55,246 nt of DNA from Sporolactobacillus sp. THM19-2 (GTDB lineage: Bacteria > Bacillota > Bacilli > Bacillales > Sporolactobacillaceae), in NCBI RefSeq assembly GCF_004153195.1, contig NZ_SEMC01000017.1, positions 1-55,246 of the forward strand. The letters are read 5' to 3'. The notes under the pieces were generated by a model that saw only the letters and a program-made list of their open reading frames with translations, was not told the origin of the DNA and did no database searches. Both the position numbers and the translations under genes were made by a program. Below are positions 42,040-51,298 of the stretch, one piece after another (positions within the stretch are counted from its first letter, which is position 1; the number at the start of each line of letters is the position of its first letter).

Positions 42040-42357
42040 TTGGAGCGACGATTCAGTGAAATGACGCCTTATGAATTAACCGATAAAATCAGGGAATTTA
42101 CAGAGAAAGCCAGAAAACTAGAGCAGTCGGGGATGCTCAATGAGCTCGCCGTCTATGAGCGGAAGATCGATATGGCAAAGGCATACCTGATGGATCCGCA
42201 AAGCTTTAAACCCGGTCAGATCTATTATGTGGATCAGCGCCCGTTTACAATTGATCACATGAAAGGCACATTTGCCTGGGGAACGTTTGAAAATGAAGAT
42301 AAATTCTGTGCTTTCCCTATATCACTTCTGAAGAAGAAAAAATGGGTACGGCAATAA
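42040..42357 (+). CDS. yfhH: YfhH family (DUF1811) protein
   Basis: 105 residues. Starts MERRFSEMTPYELTDKIREF and continues with LEQSGMLNELAVYERKIDMAKAYL, closely matching B. subtilis YfhH, where the second half is a small beta domain (HMKGTFAWGTFE). Function unknown. TTG 42040 is chosen because GAGGAG lies 9 nt before it and the B. subtilis protein begins at the same place. Confidence 0.85.
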   Translation: MERRFSEMTPYELTDKIREFTEKARKLEQSGMLNELAVYERKIDMAKAYLMDPQSFKPGQIYYVDQRPFTIDHMKGTFAWGTFENEDKFCAFPISLLKKKKWVRQ

Positions 42358-42470
42358 TTGAAGAAAAACTCGCCGGCTGGCCGGTCGCTGTTGCCGGTTT
42401 ACGGGGTCGTCTGCAGAAAGCAAGCGTATGGAAGCGGAAAACAACGGACTCATTCGGTGAGGTATAAAAA

Positions 42471-42490
42471 AAGCCGGGATATCCCGGCTT
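42471..42490. terminator. Bidirectional terminator between yfhH and yfhP
   Basis: AAGCCGGG pairs with CCCGGCTT around ATAT, flanked by A-run on the left and TTT on the right, so it can work for both converging genes. Confidence 0.85.
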
Positions 42491-42497
42491 TCAAAAT

Positions 42498-43487
42498 TTA
42501 AGCTTTAGTCTGGGCAAGGACCAGCTTCTTCCTGAGCTTCTGTTCGCTGAAGACCCAGCCCGTGTAAGAACTCTGTATAGATAGATCGTTATTCAGCCAC
42601 ACAGTAGCCGTAAAAGGATACATGCCCTTTGAAAAATAGCGCAGATCCGTGAACTGAATAACGTAGCGGCCGTTTCTCTCAGATACCGTCCAGCGATACA
42701 TTGGCGAAAAAGACAGAAAGGCGCGCACATTTTTATCCTTCATCGCGGCCCGAATTTTTCCATCACGGCGATCTATCGGTTTCCGATTGAACGCGTCTAT
42801 CAGAATCAGCTTTTTGCCTTCGATTTTCCCTACATAATAACGATCTGCACTTTCGGCAGCAAGATGATAATGCGACCATCTCATTGTCGGAGACAGAAGA
42901 ACCTTGGTCAGGTTCGGAAGCTGTTTTCTTACTTCCATCACCATCTGGTGATGATGATGGATGCGCAGTATATAGTAGGCAATCAGGATGGCATAGATGA
43001 TGAGGAAGGTGATCCCTGGATGACCGATCGTCTGCCAGATGATCAATCCCATAATGTGCAGGCTGAAAATAAACGGGTCAAAGATATTAATAACGCCGAG
43101 TGCAATCCATTGATCGCTCAGCGGCCGGATCGCCTGTGTGCCATAGGCATTAAAAATGTCTGAAAACACATGCAGAAAGACGCCGACTGCGGCCCAGAAC
43201 AGAACATGTGATGCATTCGCTCCTGGGAAAATCATCATCGTCAGCATGGCAATCAGGTACGGCCACAGCATAGTGACCGGAAGAGAGTGCGTCATGCCCC
43301 GATGATTGCGGATGTACGTGGCATTGTTTTTCAGTTTCAAAACCGTATCAATGTCCGGAATAACGGATCCTGCAACAGTACCCAGCATGACAGCCTGAAA
43401 AGTCAGCGAACTTCCCGCTACAGCCGGGTCCAGTGTCGCAATGCCCGCAAGACCAAATCCAATAACAACATGAGTTGCTGTATCCAT
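42498..43487 (-). CDS. yfhP: YfhP-type membrane-bound metal-dependent hydrolase
   Basis: 329 residues. Starts MDTATHVVIGFGLAGIATLDP and has VIPDIDTVLKLK and RNHRGMTHSL, the His/Asp ligands of the LexA-binding, inner-membrane-associated putative hydrolase family, then HVFSDIFNAYGTQ. Four or five membrane segments precede a soluble C-terminal domain (about 180-329). Substrate unknown. Same neighbours (yfhH, mutY) as in B. subtilis. Divergent from mutY, and the two start regions are within 200 bp. Confidence 0.87.
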   Translation of the reverse strand: MDTATHVVIGFGLAGIATLDPAVAGSSLTFQAVMLGTVAGSVIPDIDTVLKLKNNATYIRNHRGMTHSLPVTMLWPYLIAMLTMMIFPGANASHVLFWAAVGVFLHVFSDIFNAYGTQAIRPLSDQWIALGVINIFDPFIFSLHIMGLIIWQTIGHPGITFLIIYAILIAYYILRIHHHHQMVMEVRKQLPNLTKVLLSPTMRWSHYHLAAESADRYYVGKIEGKKLILIDAFNRKPIDRRDGKIRAAMKDKNVRAFLSFSPMYRWTVSERNGRYVIQFTDLRYFSKGMYPFTATVWLNNDLSIQSSYTGWVFSEQKLRKKLVLAQTKA

Positions 43488-43681
43488 TCCTGGCGAATGT
43501 CCTCCTTAAAGTAAATATATCCCGGAAACATGTGCTTATATACTATCATTGTCACACAAAATCAGTGATAATGAAAGGGATATATATGGAAAATGTGGTG
43601 AAAAAAATGACAGAAGTGTGTAAAATAGAACCTCGTGCAGAACCTTCCTGGCAATTGAAGAAATCAAATGGAGTGAAACCT

Positions 43682-44755
43682 GTGAATCCGGAATTTATTC
43701 AGTCATTTAATCATGATCTTCTGTCATGGTTTCATCAGAACAGCCGGGACCTGCCCTGGCGGCGTACAAAGAATCCGTATTATATCTGGATTTCCGAAAT
43801 CATGCTGCAGCAGACCCAGGTGGATACGGTGATCCCGTATTATCAGAAATTTATCGAACGTTTTCCAACTATAGAAGCACTTGCTCATGCGCCTGAAGAA
43901 GACGTTCTGAAAAGATGGGAAGGGTTGGGTTATTATTCAAGAGCGCGCAATCTTCAGGCGGGTGTGCGTGAAGTCGCGGAGAAATACGGGGCACAGGTCC
44001 CGGATGAAAAAAAAGAACTGCTCTCGATCCGCGGAATCGGTCCCTATACAGCCGGTGCACTGCTCAGTATGGCATTCGGTGAACCTGAGCCGGCAATAGA
44101 CGGCAATGTGATGCGTGTCATGTCCCGTATTTTTCTCATCGACGCGGATATTGCCAGGGCGCGGACACGAAAACTGTTTGAGCAGCGGGTTGCTGCATTT
44201 ATTGCCGAGACTGATCCATCCGCATTTAATCAAAGCCTGATGGATCTTGGCGCCATGATCTGCCGCCCGAAGAACCCGAACTGCGGCGCCTGCCCGGTCA
44301 GGAAATACTGCAAGGCATATGAAGAGGGCGTGCAGCAGGATTATCCGGTAAAGAGCCGGGCAAAAAAACCACGTCTGGCAGATTACGCGGTTTTACTGAT
44401 CAGTGACAGCCGGGGACGTCTGATGATCGAGAGGCGGCCATCAACGGGTCTGCTCGCCGGACTCTGGCAGTTTCCGATGATCAGCATGACCGGTCACGGA
44501 AAAGGCCATGTCAGGCGGTCTGCGGAGAAAACATTCGGGACGCGGTGTGATCTGCATAAAACTTCTTTTACCTGTACCCACAGGTTCTCACATCTGATCT
44601 GGAACCTGTCTCTTTATACCGGGAAACTGGATGAAGCGGATAAAATGGGAAACAGGCACTGGGTCACGCCTGAGCAGCTGGAGCGGTATCCTTTTCCTGT
44701 CCCGCATCAGAAAGTCATTGAATGGATGAAAAAAAATTACAGCATGAACTCATAA
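43682..44755 (+). CDS. mutY: A/G-specific adenine glycosylase MutY
   Basis: 357 residues. Helix-hairpin-helix and catalytic pocket: LSIRGIGPYTAGAL and DGNVMRVMSRIF (catalytic Asp), the 4Fe-4S loop CRPKNPNCGACPVRKYC, and a C-terminal NUDIX-like 8-oxoG-recognition domain (LLAGLWQFPMI). It removes adenine paired with 8-oxoguanine. GTG 43682 is chosen because GGAGTG lies 6 nt before it and MNPEFIQSFNHDLLSWF matches the normal MutY start; a longer frame from ATG 43586, also with a possible site, would add 32 residues without homology. Confidence 0.9.
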   Translation: MNPEFIQSFNHDLLSWFHQNSRDLPWRRTKNPYYIWISEIMLQQTQVDTVIPYYQKFIERFPTIEALAHAPEEDVLKRWEGLGYYSRARNLQAGVREVAEKYGAQVPDEKKELLSIRGIGPYTAGALLSMAFGEPEPAIDGNVMRVMSRIFLIDADIARARTRKLFEQRVAAFIAETDPSAFNQSLMDLGAMICRPKNPNCGACPVRKYCKAYEEGVQQDYPVKSRAKKPRLADYAVLLISDSRGRLMIERRPSTGLLAGLWQFPMISMTGHGKGHVRRSAEKTFGTRCDLHKTSFTCTHRFSHLIWNLSLYTGKLDEADKMGNRHWVTPEQLERYPFPVPHQKVIEWMKKNYSMNS

Positions 44756-44758
44756 AAT
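44727..44758 (+). promoter_or_regulatory. Possible sigma-G-type promoter for sspE
   Basis: TGAAAA (44727-44732) and CATAAAAT (44751-44758) are 18 bp apart, close to the forespore consensus TGNATA - 18 - CATNNTA. They lie inside the 3' end of mutY and about 45 bp before the SASP start. The match is partial. Confidence 0.4.
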
Positions 44759-44801
44759 ATCGAAAAGTTGGCAAGTCTAATGGTCGTGGAGGTGATACTC
44801 A

Positions 44802-44963
44802 ATGGCTAAGAAGACAAATGCGGGCACGAATGTTGAACAAGTGAAAAAGCAAAATGCCCAGTCCCAGTCCGGGGCAGGTCAGTTCGGCAGCGAATTTGCC
44901 AGCGAAACAAACGCTCAGGAAGTTCGTCAGCAGAACAAGAAATCTCAGCAAAACAAACAGTAA
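44802..44963 (+). CDS. sspE: Gamma-type small acid-soluble spore protein
   Basis: 53 residues: MAKKTNAGTNVEQVKKQNAQ, then AGQFGSEFASETNAQEVRQQ and a Lys/Gln-rich tail. It shows the Ala/Gln/Asn-rich composition of gamma SASPs and the EFASETNAQEV core cleaved by the germination protease GPR (between Glu and Phe/Ala). It serves as an amino-acid store in the spore. GGAGGTGAT precedes ATG 44802. Only one copy of the repeat unit is present, so it is shorter than B. subtilis SspE. It lies 46 bp after mutY and is followed by a terminator. Confidence 0.9.
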   Translation: MAKKTNAGTNVEQVKKQNAQSQSGAGQFGSEFASETNAQEVRQQNKKSQQNKQ

Positions 44964-44978
44964 TCACCTTACATTATC

Positions 44979-45019
44979 GAAAAGCACCCCGCCTGTGAGC
45001 AACAGGCGGGGCGCTTTTC
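44979..45019. terminator. Strong bidirectional terminator between sspE and liaR
   Basis: GAAAAGC..CCCCGCCTG (44979-44995) pairs with AGGCGGGG..GCTTTTC (45004-45019) around GTGAGCAA. T-tract-like ends exist on both sides, serving sspE and the converging lia genes. Confidence 0.9.
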
Positions 45020-45071
45020 ATACCATTACATTAAAAGCAAAGAAATGTTCAAGGATTGCAGGGCCATGCTG

Positions 45072-45704
45072 TCAGTGGCACAGATTATGCTGGAAGGCAT
45101 AAATGACGGCCTGCGTCCGATCCTGAACCTCCAGTTTACTCAGGATGTTACTGACGTGCACTTTGACCGTTTTCAGGGCTATGTAAAGTTCATCGGCGAT
45201 TTCCTGATTGCTTTTTCCCTTTGCCATCAGAAGAAGCACTTCCATTTCACGCTTCGTCAGCGACTCATGCAGGGCCTTTGGCTGCCGGTGATTCATTCGG
45301 GCGATAACTTTTTCCGTCACCTCAGGTTCAAGTACAGACTGGCCGCCATAGGTTGTCCGGATCGCATCGGCAATTTCAGAAGCTTTGGATGTTTTGAGCA
45401 GATAGCTGGTGGCTCCGGCCTCGATTGCCGGATAGACCTTGTCGTCATCAAGAAAACTCGTGACAATAATAATCTTTGCTTCCGGCCACCGGGCGATAAT
45501 CTGTTTGGTTGCTTCGATGCCGTCCATCTGATCCATGACCAGATCCATGAGGATAATATCCGGTTTCAGGTCTAAAACCATATCGACGCCTTCGCTCCCG
45601 TTTGACGCTTCGCCGACCACATCGATATCCTGCTGAGCAGACAGATACGCCGAGACCCCGATCCGGACCATTTCATGATCATCGACAAACACAACTCTAA
45701 TCAT
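45072..45704 (-). CDS. liaR: LiaR-type response regulator
   Basis: 210 residues. Receiver domain with phospho-acceptor Asp near 54 ([14 protein letters not shown]) and DDHE acidic pocket; then a LuxR/NarL helix-turn-helix ([33 protein letters not shown]). Together with LiaS it answers cell-wall antibiotics such as bacitracin. ATG 45704 is chosen because AAGGAGG lies upstream and [11 protein letters not shown] is the standard start; it overlaps the liaS stop by 8 bp. Last gene of the operon liaI-liaH-liaF-liaS-liaR. Confidence 0.93.
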   Translation of the reverse strand: MIRVVFVDDHEMVRIGVSAYLSAQQDIDVVGEASNGSEGVDMVLDLKPDIILMDLVMDQMDGIEATKQIIARWPEAKIIIVTSFLDDDKVYPAIEAGATSYLLKTSKASEIADAIRTTYGGQSVLEPEVTEKVIARMNHRQPKALHESLTKREMEVLLLMAKGKSNQEIADELYIALKTVKVHVSNILSKLEVQDRTQAVIYAFQHNLCH

Positions 45705-46740
45705 TTCCCTCATCCTCCTTAAGTACAGGAACCTTGACCTCAAGGCTCGTTCCCTTTCCCGGGACACTGACCAGTTTCAGCTGGCCGCCGATCTGCGATG
45801 CGCGTTCTTTCATATTCTGGAGCCCGTACGATCCGGGCTTCGTCTCTTTTGGCCGGAATCCGGTACCGTCATCCGTCACCCGCATAATAATCCATTTTTC
45901 ACGACGGATCAGAAGCACGTCAAGTGACTTCGCCCGGGCGTGACGGAGAGTATTGGATACCGATTCCTGGAGGATTCGGAACAATTGATCTTCAATTCCT
46001 TTTTCCAGTGTGATCGGTTCAATGTGCCAGCTGATTTTCATCGGGACTTTCTGCCGGAGTTCTCCCAAAAGACCCTCCATCCCGTCTTTCAGCGCCTTAC
46101 CGTGAAGCTGAATCGGACGGAGATGGAGAAACAACGCCCGCATTTCAAGCTGCGCCTGATGAATCGTTGCCTCAACCAGTCTGAGCTGCTTTGATTCCGG
46201 ATCATCGACAGAGGGCCGCAGCTCGTTAATTGTTGACATGAGCATGGATGCGGCGAACAGCTGCTGGCTGACCGAGTCGTGCAGCTCGCGGGCAAGACGG
46301 TTACGTTCTTCAGAGACAATTTTCTCTATGGCTGCTTCTTCAGCTTCAGCCTTCGCATTGGACATTTTCTGCACCTGTTGAGCCTGAAGAGCCATCTGTC
46401 CGGCCAGCCTGCTCAGTCGCCCCTGAATATTTTCCAGTTCTTCAAGATGCGGCGCCCCGGATACGTCCGTTGCAAGGCCTTCTGTCAGACCGTCCACAGC
46501 GTCACTGACTGACATGAGTGCATTCCGCCAGAAAAATCCGGAAAGCACACCGGCCGCTGCACCTGCCGACAGAGCGAGAACAGGAACGATAAAGACAAAG
46601 GGAAGATTCCATATTTGCCGCCTCCAGAGCAGGGACCAGTCATCGATCGGGAAGGCAAACAGGTAAAGCACTGAAAACAGAATCAGAAAACCGAATGCGA
46701 AAAACACGCCGGTCAGTATCTGCCTTTTCATGGCCGTCAT
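45697..46740 (-). CDS. liaS: LiaS-type sensor histidine kinase
   Basis: 347 residues. Two N-terminal membrane segments with a short extracytoplasmic loop, a HAMP-like linker, the HisKA_3 dimerisation helix ([20 protein letters not shown], phospho-His in ELHDS) and an HATPase domain (ITDDGTGF, with the G-box [12 protein letters not shown]). This is the intramembrane-sensing kinase type with almost no external domain. It overlaps liaF by 4 bp (ATGA) and liaR by 8 bp. Confidence 0.92.
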   Translation of the reverse strand: MTAMKRQILTGVFFAFGFLILFSVLYLFAFPIDDWSLLWRRQIWNLPFVFIVPVLALSAGAAAGVLSGFFWRNALMSVSDAVDGLTEGLATDVSGAPHLEELENIQGRLSRLAGQMALQAQQVQKMSNAKAEAEEAAIEKIVSEERNRLARELHDSVSQQLFAASMLMSTINELRPSVDDPESKQLRLVEATIHQAQLEMRALFLHLRPIQLHGKALKDGMEGLLGELRQKVPMKISWHIEPITLEKGIEDQLFRILQESVSNTLRHARAKSLDVLLIRREKWIIMRVTDDGTGFRPKETKPGSYGLQNMKERASQIGGQLKLVSVPGKGTSLEVKVPVLKEDEGND

Positions 46741-47471
46741 ATGCGACGCACCTCCAGGTTACCGGCTACGCCAGAGACGAAAATTTTCACTTTCTGTTCG
46801 GCCTGTGCATAGTCTTTTGTCTCGAAGGTGAGGGATGAATTGACCAGCTGCGGTATTTTTCGGTCAAAAAATTGAAGCTGACCGAGAACCATCGAATACT
46901 GCAGGGCCGCTTCGACACCATAAGGGACGAGAATACGGACGCGCCCGGCAAAGTGACGAATAAAGATCACTGACTCCTTCTTCGGGAGTATCGTCCGGCT
47001 GAGATCAATCAGCGTGTCCCCGGCACCTGTCTGGATATTGATATCCTGCCATTCGTAATCTCCGTCAGGGGTCTTCTGATACCCGAACCATTTATTTTTC
47101 AGGAGCGGGGTCCCGGATACCGTTTCTGATCCTGCTTCATCGTCTGCATCCGGATGAAATGCCGGGAAAATGTGTTTCGGATGTTTTTTGTTCTGAACAA
47201 ATTCATAGACCAGGAAAATAAGCAGGATCAGAATCACTAATTTAAAGACAATCAGGTTCACTACGGTGAAAATAAGCCCGGCGATCCCAATCCAGAAAAT
47301 GATTTTTCCCTTCCTTGAGGGAGTTTTATTTTTTCCATAATAGACCATGGCGCCGAAGAGGGCGGCCGGGAAGAGAAATCCCCAATCGCCGAATACGGCC
47401 TGAACAATAATCAGTATCAGTCCGCCGATCAGTGTCCAGCTGTATTTATCGTTTCTGAACTGTTCGAACAA
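46737..47471 (-). CDS. liaF: LiaF-type inhibitor of the Lia system
   Basis: 244 residues. Four N-terminal membrane segments up to about residue 90, then a cytoplasmic C-terminal DUF2154/LiaF domain (NIQTGAGDTLIDLSRTILP, HFAGRVRILVPYGVEA). LiaF keeps LiaS silent without cell-wall stress. TTG 47471 has AGGTG at a useful spacing; GTG 47480 is the alternative, with GGAAGG too close. A hairpin separates it from liaH upstream. Confidence 0.9.
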   Translation of the reverse strand: MFEQFRNDKYSWTLIGGLILIIVQAVFGDWGFLFPAALFGAMVYYGKNKTPSRKGKIIFWIGIAGLIFTVVNLIVFKLVILILLIFLVYEFVQNKKHPKHIFPAFHPDADDEAGSETVSGTPLLKNKWFGYQKTPDGDYEWQDINIQTGAGDTLIDLSRTILPKKESVIFIRHFAGRVRILVPYGVEAALQYSMVLGQLQFFDRKIPQLVNSSLTFETKDYAQAEQKVKIFVSGVAGNLEVRRI

Positions 47472-47513
47472 GGGGATCACCTGCCTTCCCGGGGCGTTCC
47501 ATTATGTACAAGA

Positions 47514-47540
47514 GAAAAAGGCGCCTGATACGCCTTTTTC
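47514..47540 (-). terminator. Hairpin between liaH and liaF
   Basis: GAAAAAGGCG (47514-47523) pairs perfectly with CGCCTTTTTC (47531-47540), 7-nt loop. The T-run is in the stem, so it is probably a leaky terminator that makes more liaI-liaH message than liaF-liaS-liaR message. Confidence 0.75.
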
Positions 47541-47583
47541 ATTTTATCAGAGTGCCACTATGTCTGCCACAGCCGTTTATTGC

Positions 47584-48231
47584 TCAGGATCGGGCTTCAG
47601 TACCCTTTTTCTCCAGCTCGCGTTCAATCTGGCGGATCCGCGCATCAATGGTGTTATGATGATAATCCGCGTTCACTTTCTGCTCCAGACGCTCCAGGTA
47701 CAGTTCACTTTCTTCGAACTTCGAGAAAGACTGGCCGAACGCCTGGTCCGGACGGATCACATGATCGATCCGCCGGCTGGCATTGGCGATATTTTCACGG
47801 CTCATCAGTTCCATCCTTTTCAGATACATATCCTTCAGCTTACGCTTCATGTCCGCGTACTTCTGTTCCAGCTGATCAATCTGGCGTAGGTTTTTTTCAT
47901 ACGCCGATTTTAGACGTGTCGCTTTTTCTGCGTAGTCCTGCTGCTCTTTGCGTGCGAATCCGGCGAGTTCTGTTTCGGCAGCGTGTTCAGCGATATCTGC
48001 CTGGTGCTCACGTTTTGCCGCCATGTCCGCTGCCTGATGATATTCTTTCATGAAAGTGTCTTTCAGAAGATACTGGCGGTCGATCAGTTCACGGACACGC
48101 TTCACTTCCTTTTCACAGCGGCGCAGATGCTGATTCAGCATGGCAATCGGATTTTTCTGTTCCTTCTGGTCGAGCAGATCATTCAGATCAGCTGAAATGG
48201 AATCTTTGATACGGGTAAAGAGGTTACTCAT
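47584..48231 (-). CDS. liaH: LiaH/PspA-type phage shock protein
   Basis: 215 residues, nearly all coiled coil (heptads from residue 20 to 190) as in PspA/IM30. Starts MSNLFTRIKDSISADLNDLL and continues with DQKEQKNPIAMLNQHLRRCE, the LiaH form of the PspA signature. It oligomerises at the membrane under envelope stress. The ATG at 48231 is used because AAGGAG lies 9 nt before it. Together with the small membrane protein before it, this forms the effector part of the Lia operon. Confidence 0.92.
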   Translation of the reverse strand: MSNLFTRIKDSISADLNDLLDQKEQKNPIAMLNQHLRRCEKEVKRVRELIDRQYLLKDTFMKEYHQAADMAAKREHQADIAEHAAETELAGFARKEQQDYAEKATRLKSAYEKNLRQIDQLEQKYADMKRKLKDMYLKRMELMSRENIANASRRIDHVIRPDQAFGQSFSKFEESELYLERLEQKVNADYHHNTIDARIRQIERELEKKGTEARS

Positions 48232-48254
48232 TTTCATTCGCTCCTTTTTTTCAT

Positions 48255-48593
48255 TCAGTGCATTTCTTTCCACTGTTTTTCAAAGTTGTCGAAAGGATCT
48301 GCAGGTTCTGCTTCTTCCTTTTTCTCTTTATTCCAGAATTTGTACACGAAATAAAGGCCGGCGAGTGCAACGATACCGATGATGGCCGGAACGTTTCCGA
48401 TTGAGAAGCACAGGGCAATCAGACCGACCGCTGCCCAGAGGATTTTGCTCCCGGTCTCGCCTGACCGGATGAATCTTCTGAATGCGAACCAGAGGACAGC
48501 CAGGCTGACGACGAGTCCGATAAGCGGGCCGATCTGGGTCAGCAGAATGATCAGGCTGACAGCTCCGAGTACGAAAAGCAGAAATTTTTTCAT
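48255..48593 (-). CDS. LiaI-like small membrane protein
   Basis: 112 residues with about four hydrophobic segments and a charged tail ending DPFDNFEKQWKEMH. This resembles the short membrane partners encoded next to liaH/pspA in Bacillales and Listeria (lmo0954-like); LiaI itself is a small membrane anchor for LiaH. ATG 48593 has AAAGGGGG 9 nt upstream. It is the first gene of the operon; a LiaR box could not be identified with confidence in the 35-bp leader before the terminator at 48660. Confidence 0.8.
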   Translation of the reverse strand: MKKFLLFVLGAVSLIILLTQIGPLIGLVVSLAVLWFAFRRFIRSGETGSKILWAAVGLIALCFSIGNVPAIIGIVALAGLYFVYKFWNKEKKEEAEPADPFDNFEKQWKEMH

Positions 48594-48628
48594 GAATTGT
48601 GTCCCCCTTTCCATGACTTAAGTGTATA

Positions 48629-48660
48629 AAAAAGGCGGAGGCCGGGTAATGAGCCTCCGC
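48629..48660 (-). terminator. Terminator after the aromatic acid exporter-like gene
   Basis: On the minus strand GCGGAGGC pairs with GCCTCCGC around a 10-nt loop and is followed by CTTTTTT. It lies within the leader before the lia operon and so insulates it. Confidence 0.9.
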
Positions 48661-48708
48661 TGTATTTCAATTTAGGACTTAAGGCGTATGGGAAAGAAAC
48701 AGATTAGA

Positions 48709-49791
48709 TTATCCCGGCCTGCCGTTGATCCGGATCCGGTTTTCTTTGCGATGCCAGGTCTGAAAGCTGTTTACAAGTGAATCGAGATGTTCGACATGCT
48801 GACTGTATTCGGTCAGTGCGGATATCAGTGGCAAAACATCTATCCATACCCCGTCGACGGGATCGGCACAATGGCGCGCAAAAGCAGAGACGACGCCGCT
48901 TTTATCCCGGCCACTGCTTTTTGCCTGCTCTTCATGGCGTTTACGCCTGATTTTTCCGTCATACATCAGCAAAATCCGTTCGTGGTAGTCCATCAGAGCA
49001 TCCAGATGTGCTTTAAACATCTGCCGGAAATCAGCAGGAAGCTTGCGCCAGGCGTTTTCCTGCCGATCGAGGAGGTCAAGCATACGATGCAGCCGCCCGG
49101 TCGTCCGGATCATTTCCCGGAACAGGACACACCGCCTGAATTTCACCAGCCGTATTTTGCGTGAATAAACGCGTTCTTCCTTATACCAGTGATAGTAGTC
49201 TTCTATTTTCAGCTTCTCCCGGTCAAAGGCCGTCCGTTCGCTTTTTATTTTTGTATTGTCCGACGTCCCTGCGCTGAGCAGCCGGACCCATTTGAAAAGT
49301 CCGCCGGTCTGTCCGAGAATTGACTGGTAAAGGCTGTCTTCATATTTTGGCGGCAGGAGCAGGATGTTAATCAGAGTTGCCGAGCCAACACCAATGCAGA
49401 TCAGAGCGAAACGTCTGAAGGCTTCAAAGATAAAAGCAATCTGGTCATCCATCCCGCTCGACATAATGAAAATAACGGTGATCATCGTCAGTGTAAGCGT
49501 GTTATTCAGACTGAATTTCAGATGAATGGCAATCACTGTGACGACGGCAAGACCAACGGAAATCGGGTGATCACCAATCAGAATCATAAACAAAATCGCA
49601 ATGACGGCACCGATCAGATTACCATAGATATTATTGATCATCGCCCGGAAAGAGCGACGGACAGAAGGTAATGTGGTTGCGGCAGCGGCAACACCGGCCA
49701 TAATCGGAGGCGTCAGCTGAAACAGATCGGCGATCATCAGAGCGATAGTAACGGCTATTCCTGTCTTCAGGCTTCTTGCACCCAGATGCAT
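48709..49791 (-). CDS. Aromatic acid exporter-like (FUSC/ArAE family) membrane protein
   Basis: 360 residues. Five or six membrane segments in the first 150 residues (LKTGIAVTIALMIADLF, INNIYGNLIGAVIAI and so on) are followed by a long cytoplasmic helical domain. This is the ArAE_1/DUF939-like layout found in many Firmicutes. Function unproven; exporters of aromatic acids belong to the same family. ATG 49791 has GGAGGAT 5 nt upstream; the frame from 49926 adds 45 unrelated residues. It occupies about the place of ygaE in B. subtilis. Confidence 0.8.
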   Translation of the reverse strand: MHLGARSLKTGIAVTIALMIADLFQLTPPIMAGVAAAATTLPSVRRSFRAMINNIYGNLIGAVIAILFMILIGDHPISVGLAVVTVIAIHLKFSLNNTLTLTMITVIFIMSSGMDDQIAFIFEAFRRFALICIGVGSATLINILLLPPKYEDSLYQSILGQTGGLFKWVRLLSAGTSDNTKIKSERTAFDREKLKIEDYYHWYKEERVYSRKIRLVKFRRCVLFREMIRTTGRLHRMLDLLDRQENAWRKLPADFRQMFKAHLDALMDYHERILLMYDGKIRRKRHEEQAKSSGRDKSGVVSAFARHCADPVDGVWIDVLPLISALTEYSQHVEHLDSLVNSFQTWHRKENRIRINGRPG

Positions 49792-49901
49792 CGTCCATCC
49801 TCCATAATTTTTTATAAAGAAAAACGCAGGCGGGCCAGTTACAGGCGTCAGAGACCTTTTTCTGATCCTTTTTCCTGCAAAGACTGACTGCTTTTTCGCA
49901 T

Positions 49902-49923
49902 AAAAAAAGGGGCGTCTGCCCCT
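49902..49923 (-). terminator. Terminator after hemL
   Basis: On the minus strand GGGGC pairs with GCCCC around AGAC and is followed by seven Ts, about 40 bp after the hemL stop. Confidence 0.9.
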
Positions 49924-49964
49924 CAATTCCGTCCGGGTTAAAGCATGCTCAGCTCGGGCGGTGA

Positions 49965-51257
49965 TTATTTTGCAAGTTCTGAAAAAGCATAATCAACAGC
50001 ATCAAGTGTCTCATCAATATCTGCTTCTGTATGTTCAGTCGTCAGGAACCAGGCTTCATATTTTGATGGCGCCAGGTTTACACCTTTAGACAGCATCAGT
50101 TTAAAGAAGCGGCCGAACATTTCCGTATCTGTTTTTTTCGCTTCTTCATAGTTTGTCACTGGATGATCGGAAAAATACAGGGTCATCGATCCGCCAATTC
50201 GATTGATTGCAATCGGCAGATGATATTTCACGTTCAGTGACAGGATGCCTTCTTCCAGCTTATGACCGAGTCTGTCCATTTCTTCGTAGACGCCGGGTTT
50301 CTGAAGAACTTCGAGGCAGGCGATGCCGCTCGCCATGGAAAGCGGGTTACCGGCCATAGTACCGGCCTGATATGCCGGGCCGAGCGGTGCGACTTCATCC
50401 ATGATTTTCTTTGGTCCGCCGTAAGCACCAATCGGCAGACCGCCGCCGATGATTTTGCCCATCGCTGTCAGGTCGGGAATCACGCCGAGATAATTCTGAG
50501 CACCACCGTACATAAACCGAAATCCGGTGATGACTTCGTCGTAGATGACAATCGCTCCCGCCTGGTGTGCAATTTTATTAATCGCTTCAAGAAATCCCGG
50601 TTTTGGCATCACCATACCGAAGTTGCCCACAATCGGCTCAACAAGAACGCCGGCGATATCATCGCCCCATTTATCAAAAGCCTGCTGCAGGGTGTCGACG
50701 TTGTTATAGGGAACCGTGATCACTTCATGGGCCGTACTTTCCGTCACACCGGCTGAATCCGGGGATCCAAGTGTGGAAGGTCCGGAACCGGCGGCAACAA
50801 GTACCAGGTCAAAGTGGCCATGATAGCTCCCGGCAAATTTTAAGATTTTCTTTCTGCCTGTATACGCACGGGCGACACGTACCGTCGTCATAACCGACTC
50901 GGTACCGGAATTGGTGAAGCGTACTTTATCCATCGAAGGAATGGCTTTTTCCAGCATGACCGCAAGTTCGGTTTCCAGTTTTGTCGGCGTCCCGTACAGA
51001 ACGCCGAGTTCAGCCTGCCTCTTAATGGCTTCCGTAATGTGCGGGTGGGCAAAACCGGTAATAATCGGCCCGTAAGCCGCCAGGTAATCGATATACCGAT
51101 TGCCGTCTTCATCCCAGAAATAGGCGCCCTTTCCTTTCTTCATAAAAACCGGAGCGCCTCCGCCAACCGCTGCATACGCGCGGGAAGGACTGTTGACTCC
51201 TCCGACGATATGTTCCAGTGCTTCCTGATAAAGTTTTTCTGAAGTGCTGATGTTCAT
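49965..51257 (-). CDS. hemL: Glutamate-1-semialdehyde 2,1-aminomutase
   Basis: 430 residues. HemL signature over the whole length: [12 protein letters not shown] near the start, the PLP-binding region DEVITGFRF and the Schiff-base Lys in [16 protein letters not shown]. It makes 5-aminolevulinate for heme and other tetrapyrroles. In B. subtilis a second aminomutase, gsaB, occupies the same place next to ygaF and perR, so this may be the GsaB-type paralogue rather than the hem-operon copy. An upstream ATG at 51257 with GGGGAG site. Confidence 0.92.
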   Translation of the reverse strand: MNISTSEKLYQEALEHIVGGVNSPSRAYAAVGGGAPVFMKKGKGAYFWDEDGNRYIDYLAAYGPIITGFAHPHITEAIKRQAELGVLYGTPTKLETELAVMLEKAIPSMDKVRFTNSGTESVMTTVRVARAYTGRKKILKFAGSYHGHFDLVLVAAGSGPSTLGSPDSAGVTESTAHEVITVPYNNVDTLQQAFDKWGDDIAGVLVEPIVGNFGMVMPKPGFLEAINKIAHQAGAIVIYDEVITGFRFMYGGAQNYLGVIPDLTAMGKIIGGGLPIGAYGGPKKIMDEVAPLGPAYQAGTMAGNPLSMASGIACLEVLQKPGVYEEMDRLGHKLEEGILSLNVKYHLPIAINRIGGSMTLYFSDHPVTNYEEAKKTDTEMFGRFFKLMLSKGVNLAPSKYEAWFLTTEHTEADIDETLDAVDYAFSELAK

Positions 51258-51298
51258 GAAAAAATCTCCCCTTAGTTTCTTTACTTCTTTACTTCTTT

